Part shown: in pieces, positions 33,810 through 43,000 of the stretch
How the letters are laid out: every line of letters begins with the position of its first letter
How positions within the stretch are numbered: position 1 is the stretch's first letter
NCBI RefSeq assembly: GCF_033880585.1
Contig: NZ_CP137624.1
Coordinates: forward strand, 434,001-498,000
Length of the DNA stretch: 64,000 bases
Source of the DNA: Lysinibacillus louembei
GTDB taxonomy: Bacteria; Bacillota; Bacilli; Bacillales_A; Planococcaceae
Reading direction: 5' to 3'
Made by a program: the position numbers and the translations under genes
The notes under the pieces: generated by a model
Databases searched by the model: none
Told to the model about the DNA's origin: nothing
What the model saw: only the letters and a program-made list of their open reading frames with translations

Positions 33810-33850
33810 CTAACAATCAGTGGGAGGTGAACCCCCACCCACTGATTGAA
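33810..33850. repeat. Dispersed hairpin repeat, copy 2
   Basis: Same 15- and 13-bp arms as the copy at 17137-17176 (CTAACAATCAGTGGG ... CCCACTGATTGAA), different loop. It lies 9 bp after the fbaA stop codon on the minus strand. Confidence 0.75.
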
Positions 33851-33858
33851 CTGTGATT

Positions 33859-34713
33859 TTATGCTTTTTGATTGCTACCAAATTCACGAATTTTCCCAAT
33901 AACTGTTGCTTTAATCGCCTCACGTGCAGGTGTTAAATATTTACGTGGGTCATATACTTTCGTATCATTTGCTAGCACTTCACGAATTGCTTTTGTTGCC
34001 GAAATTTGGTTTTCTGTATTTACGTTAATTTTCGCTGTACCTAATGAGATAGAGCGTTGAATATCTTTTGTTGGGATACCTGTTCCACCATGTAATACTA
34101 ACGGAAGGTCTGCTAATTTAGAAATTTCTTCCATTTCAGCAAATCCTAAGTTTGGCTCACCTTGGTATGGACCATGCACTGAACCTAATGCTGGCGCTAA
34201 GCAATCAATATTTGTTGCTTCTACAAGACGCTTACATTCTGCTGGATCTGCGTACATAATACCACCGATTACGCCATCCTCTTCTCCACCAACTGTACCA
34301 AGTTCTGCTTCTACAGACACACCATTTGCATGTGCGTATTCTACAACTTGCTTCGTAATGCTAACATTCTCGTCAAATGGGTGGTGAGAAGCATCAATCA
34401 TAACAGAAGTAAAGCCTGCATCGATTGCTTCTTTACATTTTTCAAAGCTTGAGCCGTGGTCTAAGTGAATCGCTACAGGTACTGTAATTTTATATGATTC
34501 GATTAAACCTTTTACCATATGAACAACTGCAATGAAGCCACCCATATATTTACCAGCGCCTTCAGATACACCTAAAATAACTGGTGAATTTTCCTCTTGT
34601 GCTGCTTGTAAAATCGCTTGTGTGAACTCTAAGTTATTAATATTGAATTGCCCTACTGCGTAACCTTCTGCTTTTGCTTTAATTAACATCTCTTTCATTG
34701 AAACTAATGCCAT
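33859..34713 (-). CDS. fbaA: Fructose-1,6-bisphosphate aldolase, class II
   Basis: Zinc-dependent aldolase of glycolysis and gluconeogenesis, 284 residues. Zinc and substrate sites: [14 protein letters not shown] near 80, [13 protein letters not shown] near 135, and [12 protein letters not shown] near 208. Ribosome site GAGGAGG before the ATG. It follows spo0F, as in B. subtilis. The leader contains a small hairpin (CTGCTAGA/TCTAGCAG, about 34762-34780). Confidence 0.96.
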   Translation of the reverse strand: MALVSMKEMLIKAKAEGYAVGQFNINNLEFTQAILQAAQEENSPVILGVSEGAGKYMGGFIAVVHMVKGLIESYKITVPVAIHLDHGSSFEKCKEAIDAGFTSVMIDASHHPFDENVSITKQVVEYAHANGVSVEAELGTVGGEEDGVIGGIMYADPAECKRLVEATNIDCLAPALGSVHGPYQGEPNLGFAEMEEISKLADLPLVLHGGTGIPTKDIQRSISLGTAKINVNTENQISATKAIREVLANDTKVYDPRKYLTPAREAIKATVIGKIREFGSNQKA

Positions 34714-34849
34714 GATTTAAATCCTCCTCGGACAGTTGTTGGTTATTGCTTATTTATGGCTCTGCTAGACATCTAGCAGGGAAAAGCCTTTAATTTCATT
34801 TTAGACAAGCTTTCACTTCGTCCAAATATTGCACGTCTCTATCATAACA

Positions 34850-34887
34850 AAAATGAAGGTGTCTGAAAAGTTATTTCAAACACCTTC
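34850..34887 (-). terminator. Terminator of spo0F overlapping its stop codon
   Basis: GAAGGTGTCTGAAA (34855-34868) pairs with TTTCAAACACCTTC (34874-34887), followed by ATTTTTG on the minus strand. The 5' arm encodes the last codons (S-E-G-V) and the TGA of spo0F. Confidence 0.8.
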
Positions 34888-35253
34888 GCTTTTACCACCA
34901 CTTAGTATTTCATTCACTGCATCTCGCACTTCAAAAATATTAAACGGTTTTGTAAAATATTTTGTTGCACCTAGCGCAAATGCTTCATCAATGAGCGTTT
35001 GCTCGCCATATGCTGTCATCATCACAACATTTATTTCGTCGCTTAGTGTTCGCAGCTCTCGCAATATTTCAATGCCGTTCATCCCTGGAATTTTCATATC
35101 AAGCAAGATGCAATCAATTTTTTCCTTTTTGAATATGTCTAATGCTTCCATGCCATTTGATGCTAAATATGTTTCATACCCTTCTTTTTTAAAAACCTCG
35201 TTCAGCAATAATCGAATGCCATGTTGATCGTCTACTATTAATATGTTTGTCAT
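34876..35253 (-). CDS. spo0F: Sporulation phosphorelay response regulator
   Basis: Single-domain receiver that takes phosphate from sporulation kinases and passes it to Spo0B. It has 125 residues with the full site: acidic pair at 8-9, phosphorylated Asp52 (LLDMKIPGMNG), Thr80 (MMTAYGE) and Lys102 (TKPF). No output domain. Closely resembles B. subtilis Spo0F, including VDDQ.GIR.LLNEVF. A palindrome resembling a FadR box overlaps a candidate promoter 170 bp upstream. Its terminator overlaps its stop codon. Confidence 0.95.
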   Translation of the reverse strand: MTNILIVDDQHGIRLLLNEVFKKEGYETYLASNGMEALDIFKKEKIDCILLDMKIPGMNGIEILRELRTLSDEINVVMMTAYGEQTLIDEAFALGATKYFTKPFNIFEVRDAVNEILSGGKSEGV

Positions 35254-35342
35254 TTCGGATATCTCCTATTTGCGTGCTTCAAATGGGTAAAATTGTATGT
35301 AAATAAAAAACTCATCTAATCATAAGTGATAAAGTTTTTTTG

Positions 35343-35497
35343 GATGCTACTGGTCACCTTATCGTAATATTAATTTCACCTTCCACAGCAATTAATATAT
35401 TTATAACACACTTCTTTATTTTTTATGAATGAGTAAACATTCAGTGCATTCCTCTCAAAGATTGCCGAATAAAGATAGGTGTGTTGCCAGTAGCATC
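35343..35497. repeat. Inverted-repeat-bounded segment between spo0F and the peptide gene
   Basis: GATGCTACTGG (35343-35353) and its exact complement CCAGTAGCATC (35487-35497) bound a 155-bp AT-rich segment, with pairing extendable outward by AAA with one bulge. No target-site duplication is evident. It contains the FadR-like palindrome and candidate spo0F promoter. Confidence 0.5.
35400..35443 (-). promoter_or_regulatory. Candidate spo0F promoter with FadR-like operator
   Basis: The palindrome TGAATGAGTAAACATTCA (35426-35443) fits the B. subtilis FadR consensus TGAATGANTANTCATTCA with one mismatch. It overlaps a weak minus-strand -35 TTCATA (35424-35429) that has TATAAA (35400-35405) 18 bp downstream. 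A sigma-H promoter was looked for and not found. Confidence 0.45.
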
Positions 35498-35514
35498 AAA
35501 CCAATAATTTCGTA

Positions 35515-35679
35515 TCAATGTCTGCTTGGTAAATCTGGAAGTGACTCTGAGAAGACTTGTCCTCCTCCGTTTAGTGATATATTACTAACAGATGAGTCTG
35601 TTTCTGCTTGTACTTGATAACCACCAACAGACAATAAAATGACACAACCTACAAATAAATTAGCTAAAAACTTTTTCAT
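35515..35679 (-). CDS. Small exported peptide, candidate PapR-like quorum-sensing pro-peptide (54 aa)
   Basis: The ATG at 35679 has a full AAAGGAGGTG ribosome site 5 nt upstream; the open frame above it is not needed. The product has a typical export signal (MKK, hydrophobic core about 4-21, likely cleavage after VQA at 25), leaving 29 residues that end SLPDLPSRH. It lies 89 bp downstream of a PlcR-like regulator, on the same strand. In B. cereus PapR (48 residues, also immediately 3' of plcR) the active heptapeptide is ADLPFEF; here the last seven residues, PDLPSRH, carry D-L-P at the same places. Function is inferred; the rest is unlike PapR. Confidence 0.72.
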   Translation of the reverse strand: MKKFLANLFVGCVILLSVGGYQVQAETDSSVSNISLNGGGQVFSESLPDLPSRH

Positions 35680-35768
35680 AGTAGCACCTCCTTTAATTAG
35701 TAATTTATTACAAAAAGAACAATAAATCAATATTTTTTTAAAATTCATAATATATTTTATGGTTTTTC

Positions 35769-36620
35769 CTATAATTTTTTCTTTAGTTGCTCTGTAATTC
35801 TAATAAAATCAATTTCACCTTGAAGCTCAAATATGCTTGTTGCTTGTCGAATATAAACTTCCGCATTGACAAATGCCTTTTCTAAAATAGATAGACGAGC
35901 TGCTTGGAATAATAGCTCTCCTAAAAAATATAATGTTTCATTTTCTAAGCAAAGCTTAATTGCTTGTTGGCAATAAAGTAACGCATCTTTGTAATCTTCT
36001 TTATACCCTAATGTTCTTGATTTACCATATAAAATCTTAATTTTCAAACGGTCATCTACATGATTTTGCTCAAAATTATCTATACACAAATTATAGTAAT
36101 GAAGCGATGTATCATAATCTTTTATTTCAAAATAAACGACAGCTAAACTGCTCATAATTTCGATATCTAGAATGTCCTTCACAGCATCCTCTAACGGTAA
36201 ACTTTCTTGCAGAATTCGGATAGATTTTTCTTTATTTCGTTCTAGATGGTATATGCAAATCCCCTCATTCCACTTTAAAAACCTTCGCTCTGTTGGTGAA
36301 AGGGTGTTTTTGTTATTCAATTCATTCGCAATAATATAAGAGACAGATTCATAGTCTCGTTGATGTATTAATTTCCGCACAAGCTTTTCAATTTCTGAAT
36401 TTGACTGAACTGGTGTAGAATGTACATCATGAAAGAAGTTTTCGATTGGCACGCCTAATTTTTCAGCAATTTGGTGCATCACAACGCTCGATGGTGAGCT
36501 GCCGCCTTTTTCAAAGTTGCTAATCATAGCTTGTGTGCATATTCCTTTTGCTAATTGAGCTTGTGTATAACCCATTTTCTTTCTATAATATTTAATGTTT
36601 TTTGCAATTGTTTGTAACAT
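35769..36620 (-). CDS. PlcR-like peptide-responsive regulator (HTH + TPR, RRNPP type)
   Basis: 283 residues, against 285 for PlcR. Residues 6-65 form an XRE-type helix-turn-helix (YTQAQLAKGICTQAMISNFEKG; HQIAEKLGVPIENFF); the rest is helical repeats of TPR character, with AVVYFEIKDYDTSLHYYNLC and YKEDYKDALLYCQQAIKLC aligning with the PlcR TPRs. Such proteins bind a re-imported peptide in the TPR groove and then DNA. It is followed by a secreted small peptide gene and inserted between spo0F and ywjG. Start ATG after TTAGGAG. A palindrome (ATTCAATATAATGAAT, 36647-36662) lies in the 86-bp divergent promoter region. Confidence 0.85.
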   Translation of the reverse strand: MLQTIAKNIKYYRKKMGYTQAQLAKGICTQAMISNFEKGGSSPSSVVMHQIAEKLGVPIENFFHDVHSTPVQSNSEIEKLVRKLIHQRDYESVSYIIANELNNKNTLSPTERRFLKWNEGICIYHLERNKEKSIRILQESLPLEDAVKDILDIEIMSSLAVVYFEIKDYDTSLHYYNLCIDNFEQNHVDDRLKIKILYGKSRTLGYKEDYKDALLYCQQAIKLCLENETLYFLGELLFQAARLSILEKAFVNAEVYIRQATSIFELQGEIDFIRITEQLKKKL

Positions 36621-36646
36621 CTTATTCTCCTAACGTATACTTTTTC

Positions 36647-36662
36647 ATTCAATATAATGAAT
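36647..36662. promoter_or_regulatory. Palindrome in the divergent regulator/ywjG promoter region
   Basis: ATTCA-N6-TGAAT, centred between the divergent starts of the PlcR-like gene and ywjG. It could be the regulator's own operator; it does not match the PlcR box TATGnAn4TnCATA. Confidence 0.4.
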
Positions 36663-36706
36663 ATATTTATATTATATTTTATTTTAATATCAATGAGGTG
36701 TTTTTT

Positions 36707-37267
36707 ATGTCAAAAATATTAACAACACAATTAACAGGTGTCCTGCAAAAGATTCAACAAAATGAAGAGGATGCGATTGAGGAAACTGCGCGTCTATTAG
36801 CACAGGCTGCTATTGGGCAAGGTACAGTGTATTTTGCATGCTTTGATGAAATGCAAGGCATTGCTCAAAATGCGCTGTTGTCAGCAGAGCCAATGGCAAA
36901 GGTAGCACTATGGACAGCAGATACACTTCTGACAGAAACGGATCGCGTCTGCATTTTTACACGTCATGCTAATAATTCAGATGCCCTTGAATTAGCACAA
37001 CAGCTTTATGATGCATTTATTCCTTTTGCAGCAATTGCTTGCGAGCAAGCTAGCAATGACAACCAGCTGAGTGAGCTTGCTTACACCTATGTTTCTCTAA
37101 ACTTACGCAATCCCATTTTGCCACATCCTACAAAGCTTGGTACCCGTATTGTGATGCCATCTTTATTAGCTGCTCTTTATGTCTATGAAGCAATTAAGCT
37201 GTCCTACGATGAAATGCTCGTTTTAGACGAGGATGACGATGAGGAAATTCAATCACCTTTTGGGTAA
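36707..37267 (+). CDS. ywjG: DUF2529 protein (YwjG), SIS-like fold
   Basis: Conserved Bacillales protein of unknown function, 186 residues from the ATG at 36707, which has TGAGGTG 6 nt upstream (the frame is open to 36602 without a ribosome site). The pattern (phosphosugar-isomerase-like segments TDRVCIFTRHANNSDALELAQQL, and TYVSLNLRNPILPHPTKLGTRIVMPS) suits an SIS-type domain. The acidic C-terminus DEDDDEEI is noteworthy. It is convergent with pyrG and shares a bidirectional terminator with it. Confidence 0.8.
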   Translation: MSKILTTQLTGVLQKIQQNEEDAIEETARLLAQAAIGQGTVYFACFDEMQGIAQNALLSAEPMAKVALWTADTLLTETDRVCIFTRHANNSDALELAQQLYDAFIPFAAIACEQASNDNQLSELAYTYVSLNLRNPILPHPTKLGTRIVMPSLLAALYVYEAIKLSYDEMLVLDEDDDEEIQSPFG

Positions 37268-37270
37268 TCA

Positions 37271-37308
37271 AAAACGGCAGTTTGGAGAGCTTACCAAACT
37301 GCCGTTTT
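37271..37308. terminator. Bidirectional terminator ywjG/pyrG
   Basis: A perfect 15-bp stem (AAAACGGCAGTTTGG / CCAAACTGCCGTTTT, 37271-37285 with 37294-37308) has an 8-nt loop and an A/T tract on each side. Confidence 0.9.
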
Positions 37309-37313
37309 CCTAT

Positions 37314-38912
37314 TTATTTATTGAATGCGGCACCAACAAACTCACGGAATAATGGTTGTGGACGTTGTGGGCGTGAAATTAGCTCTGGGTGGAACTGTGC
37401 AGCTACGAAGAATTTCTTCTCTGGTAGCTCGATAACTTCCACTAGTTTATTGTCAGGTGAAACGCCTGAGAATACTAAGCCTTCTGCCTCCATTGCTTCA
37501 CGGAACTCATTATTAAATTCATAGCGGTGGCGGTGACGCTCGTACACTAACTCTTCACCGCTGTATGCCGAACGTGCTACTGAGCCCTCTTTTAGCTTAC
37601 ATGGATATAAGCCTAAACGTAGTGTACCACCTAAATCTGTATCCTCTGATTGATCTGGTAAGAAGTCAATAATCGGATATTTTGTGCTATTATCTAGTTC
37701 TGTTGAGTGGGCACCTTCTAACCCCATCACATTGCGAGCAAATTCAATTGTCGCAAGCTGCATACCTAAGCAAATACCTAAGAATGGTACATTATTTTCA
37801 CGCGCATAGCGAATTGCTTCAATTTTCCCTTCAATACCACGATCACCAAAGCCACCTGGTACTAAAATGCCATCTGCTTGGTTTAATAGCTCTTCCACAT
37901 TTTCAGCTGTTACATTTTCAGCGTTTACCCAATCAATTTCGATATCTGAATTATAAACATAGCCTGCATGCTTCAATGCCTCTACAACAGAAATATAAGC
38001 GTCCTGTAACTCTACATATTTCCCTACTAGAGCAATGCGTGTTTTGTTTTCTAAGTTTTTCACTTTATGAACAAGCTCTTTCCAATCTTCCATATCCGCT
38101 TTTGGTGCTTTAATGCCAAAATGATCTAAAACGATTTGGTCAAAGCCTTGTGCAAGTAAGTTTAGTGGCACTTCATATAAATGCTCTGCATCGCGTGATT
38201 CAATAATATCCGTTGAGCGAACATCGCAGAATAGCGCAATTTTATCCTTCATTTCCTGTGGTACAGGCTGCTCTGTACGCAATACGATAATGTTCGGTTG
38301 AATACCTAATGAACGCAATTCTTTTACAGAGTGTTGAGTTGGCTTTGTTTTCATTTCCCCAGCTGCTTTAATATAAGGCATTAATGTACAATGGATATAC
38401 ATCACATTTTCATGCCCTAAATCACGACGCATTTGGCGAATCGCTTCTAAAAATGATAGTGATTCGAAATCTCCTACTGTACCGCCAATTTCAGTAATAA
38501 CAACATCCGCAGACGTTTCGCGACCAGCACGTTGAATGCGGTCTTTAATTTCATTTGTTACATGAGGAATTACTTGAACTGTTCCACCGTTATAATCGCC
38601 ACGACGTTCTTTGTTTAAAACAGATTGATATACTTTACCTGAAGTAACTGTTGAGTGTTTGCCAAGGTTTATATCAATAAAACGCTCATAGTGACCTAAG
38701 TCTAAATCTGCCTCTGCGCCATCATCTGTTACGAAAACCTCACCATGCTGGTATGGGCTCATCGTACCTGGATCGATATTTAAATATGGATCAAACTTTT
38801 GAATTGTTACTTCTAATCCACGATTTTTTAATATGCGACCTAGTGATGCAGCAACAATCCCCTTACCTAGTGAAGATACAACGCCACCTGTTACGAAAAT
38901 ATACTTTGTCAT
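37314..38912 (-). CDS. pyrG: CTP synthase
   Basis: Makes CTP from UTP with ATP and glutamine. It has 532 residues: synthetase domain with [14 protein letters not shown] at the N-terminus, and glutamine amidotransferase domain with the nucleophile in FLGICLGMQ and the QFHPEL histidine/glutamate. The frame is open to 38951, but AAGGAGGAA lies 8 nt before the ATG at 38912. Upstream is a complete CTP-sensing attenuator (promoter with GGGC start, terminator with C-rich 5' arm), as known from B. subtilis. Confidence 0.97.
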   Translation of the reverse strand: MTKYIFVTGGVVSSLGKGIVAASLGRILKNRGLEVTIQKFDPYLNIDPGTMSPYQHGEVFVTDDGAEADLDLGHYERFIDINLGKHSTVTSGKVYQSVLNKERRGDYNGGTVQVIPHVTNEIKDRIQRAGRETSADVVITEIGGTVGDFESLSFLEAIRQMRRDLGHENVMYIHCTLMPYIKAAGEMKTKPTQHSVKELRSLGIQPNIIVLRTEQPVPQEMKDKIALFCDVRSTDIIESRDAEHLYEVPLNLLAQGFDQIVLDHFGIKAPKADMEDWKELVHKVKNLENKTRIALVGKYVELQDAYISVVEALKHAGYVYNSDIEIDWVNAENVTAENVEELLNQADGILVPGGFGDRGIEGKIEAIRYARENNVPFLGICLGMQLATIEFARNVMGLEGAHSTELDNSTKYPIIDFLPDQSEDTDLGGTLRLGLYPCKLKEGSVARSAYSGEELVYERHRHRYEFNNEFREAMEAEGLVFSGVSPDNKLVEVIELPEKKFFVAAQFHPELISRPQRPQPLFREFVGAAFNK

Positions 38913-38979
38913 CCTGTATTCCTCCTTCAAAATATAAAAAACTTGGTTCACACTACAAGTTTTGCTGGGTAAATCAACA

Positions 38980-39059
38980 ACAAAAAACGCTCCACCTGCA
39001 GTATAGTTTGCAGGGGGAGCGTGTTACGTATACGGTCAATCTCCTTTTTTAAGGAGCCC
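38980..39059 (-). promoter_or_regulatory. pyrG leader attenuator (CTP-sensing reiterative transcription)
   Basis: The transcript would start GGGCUCC at 39059 and meet a terminator about 40 nt later: arms 39009-39022 and 38987-39000 (14 bp, one mismatch), then a U6 run. The 5' arm carries the pyrimidine tract CUCCCCC. In B. subtilis, low CTP lets RNA polymerase add extra Gs at this start, and the G tract pairs with such a tract to prevent termination. All the parts are present here. Confidence 0.8.
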
Positions 39060-39066
39060 AATTAAA

Positions 39067-39095
39067 AGATTAAACGGAAGCGGAAAAGAAGTCAA
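39067..39095 (-). promoter_or_regulatory. Sigma-A promoter of pyrG
   Basis: Minus-strand TTGACT (39090-39095), 17-bp spacer, TATA-type TAATCT (39067-39072), then 7 nt to the GGGC start site at 39059. Confidence 0.8.
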
Positions 39096-39137
39096 GAGTT
39101 TTTGCTTATGTTCATTCAATTAATGTCGAAGGCGATA

Positions 39138-39686
39138 TTACTCCTCGATTTCTTCCTCTTCTTCTTCTAGCTCTTCTTCTTCATCGATAAGGAATTCATC
39201 ATCTTCCTCTATTAAATCCTCATCAATCTCTTCGTCGATATCTTCAATTTCTTCTGTATCAAAATCGATTAGTTCTTCTTCAATTTCTTCGTCATCTTCT
39301 ACGAATTCCTCGAAGTCTTCTTCAAAGCCGATATCATCTTCATCAAGATCTTCTAGCTCTTCTTCATCTTCAACTAGTTTCGATTTTTTCTTGCGTACTT
39401 TAACTGTTGGTGCAGTTTCTTCTTCAATTGTTTCAATTTTATACCAAATGCGTAGACCCCAGCCATTTTCATGGTTCAATAGAAAGCGACCATCTATGTT
39501 CATATCTGTATAAAATTGTACTAAATAGCCTTGTAATGCTTCATCAGATAAGCCATTGAAAGATTGAATTTCTTTTAATAAGTCGGCGAATAAAAGCGGT
39601 GATTTTCTTTCCTCTAAAATTGCGTATGCTAAGTCGATTAACGACTCTTCTGCTAGTTGTTCCTTTGTCATTTCACGAAGGTTCAA
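39138..39686 (-). CDS. rpoE: RNA polymerase delta subunit
   Basis: Gram-positive RNAP accessory subunit that raises specificity and recycling. It has 182 residues: folded N-terminal HARE-HTH domain (to about 90, with LVQFYTDMNIDGRFL), a short basic stretch VRKKKSK, then a disordered, almost wholly Asp/Glu C-terminal tail. Start is TTG with AGGA about 11 nt upstream; an ATG five codons later is possible. A perfect minus-strand TATAAT (39736-39741) lies 50 bp upstream without a clear -35. Located upstream of pyrG as in Bacillus. Confidence 0.95.
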   Translation of the reverse strand: MNLREMTKEQLAEESLIDLAYAILEERKSPLLFADLLKEIQSFNGLSDEALQGYLVQFYTDMNIDGRFLLNHENGWGLRIWYKIETIEEETAPTVKVRKKKSKLVEDEEELEDLDEDDIGFEEDFEEFVEDDEEIEEELIDFDTEEIEDIDEEIDEDLIEEDDEFLIDEEEELEEEEEEIEE

Positions 39687-39768
39687 AATTGCGCACGTCC
39701 TTTCTTTTTACGTGTAAAGTTAAATCATGATAACCATTATATACAAACATAGCCCTACTATGCTAGCA

Positions 39769-39927
39769 TCATTTCCTGTTTTTTATTTTTGCAACCTCTT
39801 TTGCACCGATATAAAAGAGAAATGCTGATAGTAGAAGTAAAGGAATCGAAGCCATTTGTCTATTATACAGCATAAAAGTGGCGAATAAGCCTGTTAAAAT
39901 AACCATCAATGTTAGAAAGCTTTTCAT
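39769..39927 (-). CDS. Small two-helix membrane protein (52 aa)
   Basis: A previously easy-to-miss short gene between icmF and rpoE. ATG at 39927 has GAGGTG 5 nt upstream. The 52 residues are MKS..., a first hydrophobic helix (about 4-20), a short polar turn YNRQM, a second helix (about 27-42) and a basic tail (KEVAKIKNRK). Candidate promoter upstream: TTGCAG-16-TATTAT. Similar tiny membrane proteins are common in Bacillales and mostly uncharacterised; no function is proposed. Confidence 0.65.
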   Translation of the reverse strand: MKSFLTLMVILTGLFATFMLYNRQMASIPLLLLSAFLFYIGAKEVAKIKNRK

Positions 39928-40029
39928 TTTGCCACCTCACCTTGTTGTATAATACGCACTATTAAGTATACTGCAATTTTTGCATTGGTATATATTATTT
40001 CGCTTCTATTTTGCAAAAATTTTTCACGA

Positions 40030-40066
40030 AAGAAACTGCTTGAAAAGTCTATATCTTTCCAAGCAG
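40030..40066 (-). terminator. Terminator of icmF
   Basis: CTGCTTGAAAAG pairs with CTTTCCAAGCAG (one mismatch; 40036-40047 with 40055-40066), followed on the minus strand by TTTCTTTCG. Confidence 0.7.
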
Positions 40067-40076
40067 CCTATCTATC

Positions 40077-43000
40077 TTACATATTACGACGGTATTGCCC
40101 GCCTACTTCATATAATGCCTTGGTAATTTGCCCTAAGCTTGCTACCTTCACTGTTTCCATTAATTCTGCAAAAATATTGCCGCCTGTTACAGCTGCTTGC
40201 TTTAAGCGTTGAATTGCTGCCTCAGCTTGCGTTGCATGACGTGTTTGGAATGCTTGTAAGTTGGCAATTTGTAAATCCTTTTCTTCCTTCGTTGCACGTG
40301 CAATTTCCATACTGTCAATTTGCTCTGCTGATGGCGGATTTGGATTTAAATATGTGTTCACACCGATAATCGGTAGCTCACCTGAATGCTTCAAATGCTC
40401 ATAATACATCGATTCCTCTTGGATTTTACCGCGCTGATATTGCGTTTCCATTGCACCTAGCACACCGCCACGGTCATTCATACGATCAAACTCCTCTAGA
40501 ACAGCCTGCTCCACTAAGTCCGTTAATTCCTCAATAATAAAGGCACCTTGCAGCGGATTTTCATTTTTTGACAAGCCATGCTCCTTCGTAATAATCATTT
40601 GAATCGCCATCGCACGGCGCACAGATTCCTCTGTTGGCGTTGTAATTGCTTCATCATAGGCATTTGTATGCAATGAGTTACAATTATCCTGCAATGCCAT
40701 TAAAGCCTGTAATGTTGTACGAATATCATTAAAATCAATTTCCTGTGCATGCAAGCTACGCCCAGATGTTTGAATATGATATTTCAGCTTTTGCGAGCGA
40801 TCATTCGCACCGTATTTATCACGCATAACGATTGCCCAAATACGGCGTGCTACACGTCCGATTACCGTATATTCAGGGTCTAAGCCATTCGAGAAGAAGA
40901 AGCTTAAATTCGGCGCAAAATCATCGATATGCATACCACGGCTTAAATAATATTCCACATAGGTAAAGCCGTTTGCTAATGTAAAGGCAAGCTGCGAAAT
41001 CGGGTTAGCTCCAGCCTCCGCAATATGATAGCCTGAAATGGATACAGAATAGTAGTTACGCACTTTATGGTCAATGAAATATTGTTGAATATCGCCCATC
41101 ATGCGCAGCGCAAATTCCGTTGAGAAAATACAAGTATTTTGCCCTTGGTCTTCTTTTAAAATATCTGCCTGCACTGTGCCACGTACGACTTGCAGCGTTT
41201 TTGCACGCACTTCGGTAAATTCCTCTACGCTTAATGTGCGCCCTAGCTCCTCTTCACGAGCTTTTACTTGCTGGTCAATTGCTGTGTTCATAAACATTGC
41301 TAAAATGATTGGTGCTGGCCCGTTAATTGTCATCGATACAGAGGTAGAAGGTGCACATAAATCAAAGCCAGCATACAGCTTTTTCATATCGTCTAACGTA
41401 CAAATGCTGACACCCGACTCCCCAACTTTTCCATAAATATCCGGACGAGTATGTGGGTCTTCTCCGTATAATGTCACTGAGTCAAACGCTGTAGATAAAC
41501 GCTTTGCATCATCGTCCTTCGATAGGTAGTGGAAGCGTTTATTCGTGCGCTCTGGCGTTCCTTCACCCGCAAATTGGCGCTTCGGGTCCTCGCCTTCCCG
41601 TTTGAATGGGAATACCCCTGCTGTATATGGGAATTCCCCGGGTACATTTTCTGCATAAACCCAGCGTAAAATTTCACCGTAATCCACAAAGCGTGGCAAT
41701 GCCACCTTCGGAATTTTTGTACCTGCTAACGATGTCGTACGCAAAATTGTGCGAATTTCCTTATCGCGCACTTTCGTCACAAGCTCCTCGCCCGCATACG
41801 CTTCTTTTAAGGCTGCCCAGTTAGCTAAAATGCGCTTTGATTCAGCTGATAACTCATTTTTAACGCTTTCTATTAGCGTATCAATCGAAGCAAGCAAAGC
41901 CTCTTCTGTTGCAGGCAATTGCTGCTTCGTGCCTTCAAGCTGATATAATTTGCGCGCGAAGTCGACTTGCTGCTGCGCCTTTTTATGATAGCCACGCACC
42001 GTATCTGTAATTTCACGTAAGTAATAGCGGCGGTCATTCGGAATAATAACATCCTGCTTTTGCGTTTTAATGGATTGCTCATACGATGTTGCCCAGTCTA
42101 GCTCAAACTTCTCGTTAATTGTTTTAACAAGAGCTGCAAATAAAGAGTTTGTCCCTTTATCATTGAATTGGCTCGCAATCGTGCCATAAACAGGCATATC
42201 ATCTAAATTGGCTGTCCACAATTCGCGTGAGCGCTGGTATTGCTTTTGCACTTGACGTAATGCATCCTCAGAGCCTTTACGCTCGAATTTATTAATCGCA
42301 ATAATATCCGCATAATCAATCATATCAATTTTTTCTAGCTGCGTTGGTGCGCCGAATTCACTTGTCATTACATACATCGAGAAATCCGTATGCTTCGTAA
42401 TTTCCGCATCCCCTTGACCGATACCGCTCGTCTCAACAACGATTAAGTCATAACCAGCCACCTTTACTACATCAAGCACATCACCAATCGACGCAGATAG
42501 CTCTGTATGCGAACCACGTGTTGCTAAGCTGCGCATGTAGACGCGATTATTGAAAATGGCATTCATACGAATACGGTCACCTAATAATGCACCACCTGTT
42601 TTTTGCTTCGTTGGGTCAACTGAAATAATCGCGACTTTTTTGTCAGGAAACTCCTGTAAGAAACGGCGAATTAGCTCATCTGTTAAGGAAGATTTCCCGG
42701 CACCACCTGTTCCTGTAATACCAAGCACAGGTGTATTCTTCGATTTTGCCCGCGCTTCTTCTAACAAAGGTTGAACATCATCCCCACCAATTTCCGCTGC
42801 TGTAATTAAATTCGCCAAGATTTCAGGTGTATTTGTAGACAGCTGCTCTAGCTTTGCTAAAAAGTCGCCTTGTACTGTTGAAAAATCCGTTCCCTCAATT
42901 TGACGATTAATCATCCCCTGTAAACCGAGCTGTCGCCCATCTTCTGGTGAGAAAATACCTGCGATACCGTATTCATGTAGCTCTTTAATTTCACGTGGCA

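Noticed and set aside
35702-35730. TTGATT-17-TAAATT as a private promoter of the peptide gene
   Set aside because: Transcription would begin inside the ribosome-binding site; co-transcription with the regulator is more likely.
36647-36662. PlcR box upstream of the PlcR-like regulator
   Set aside because: The palindrome present does not match TATGnAn4TnCATA; kept only as an unassigned operator candidate.
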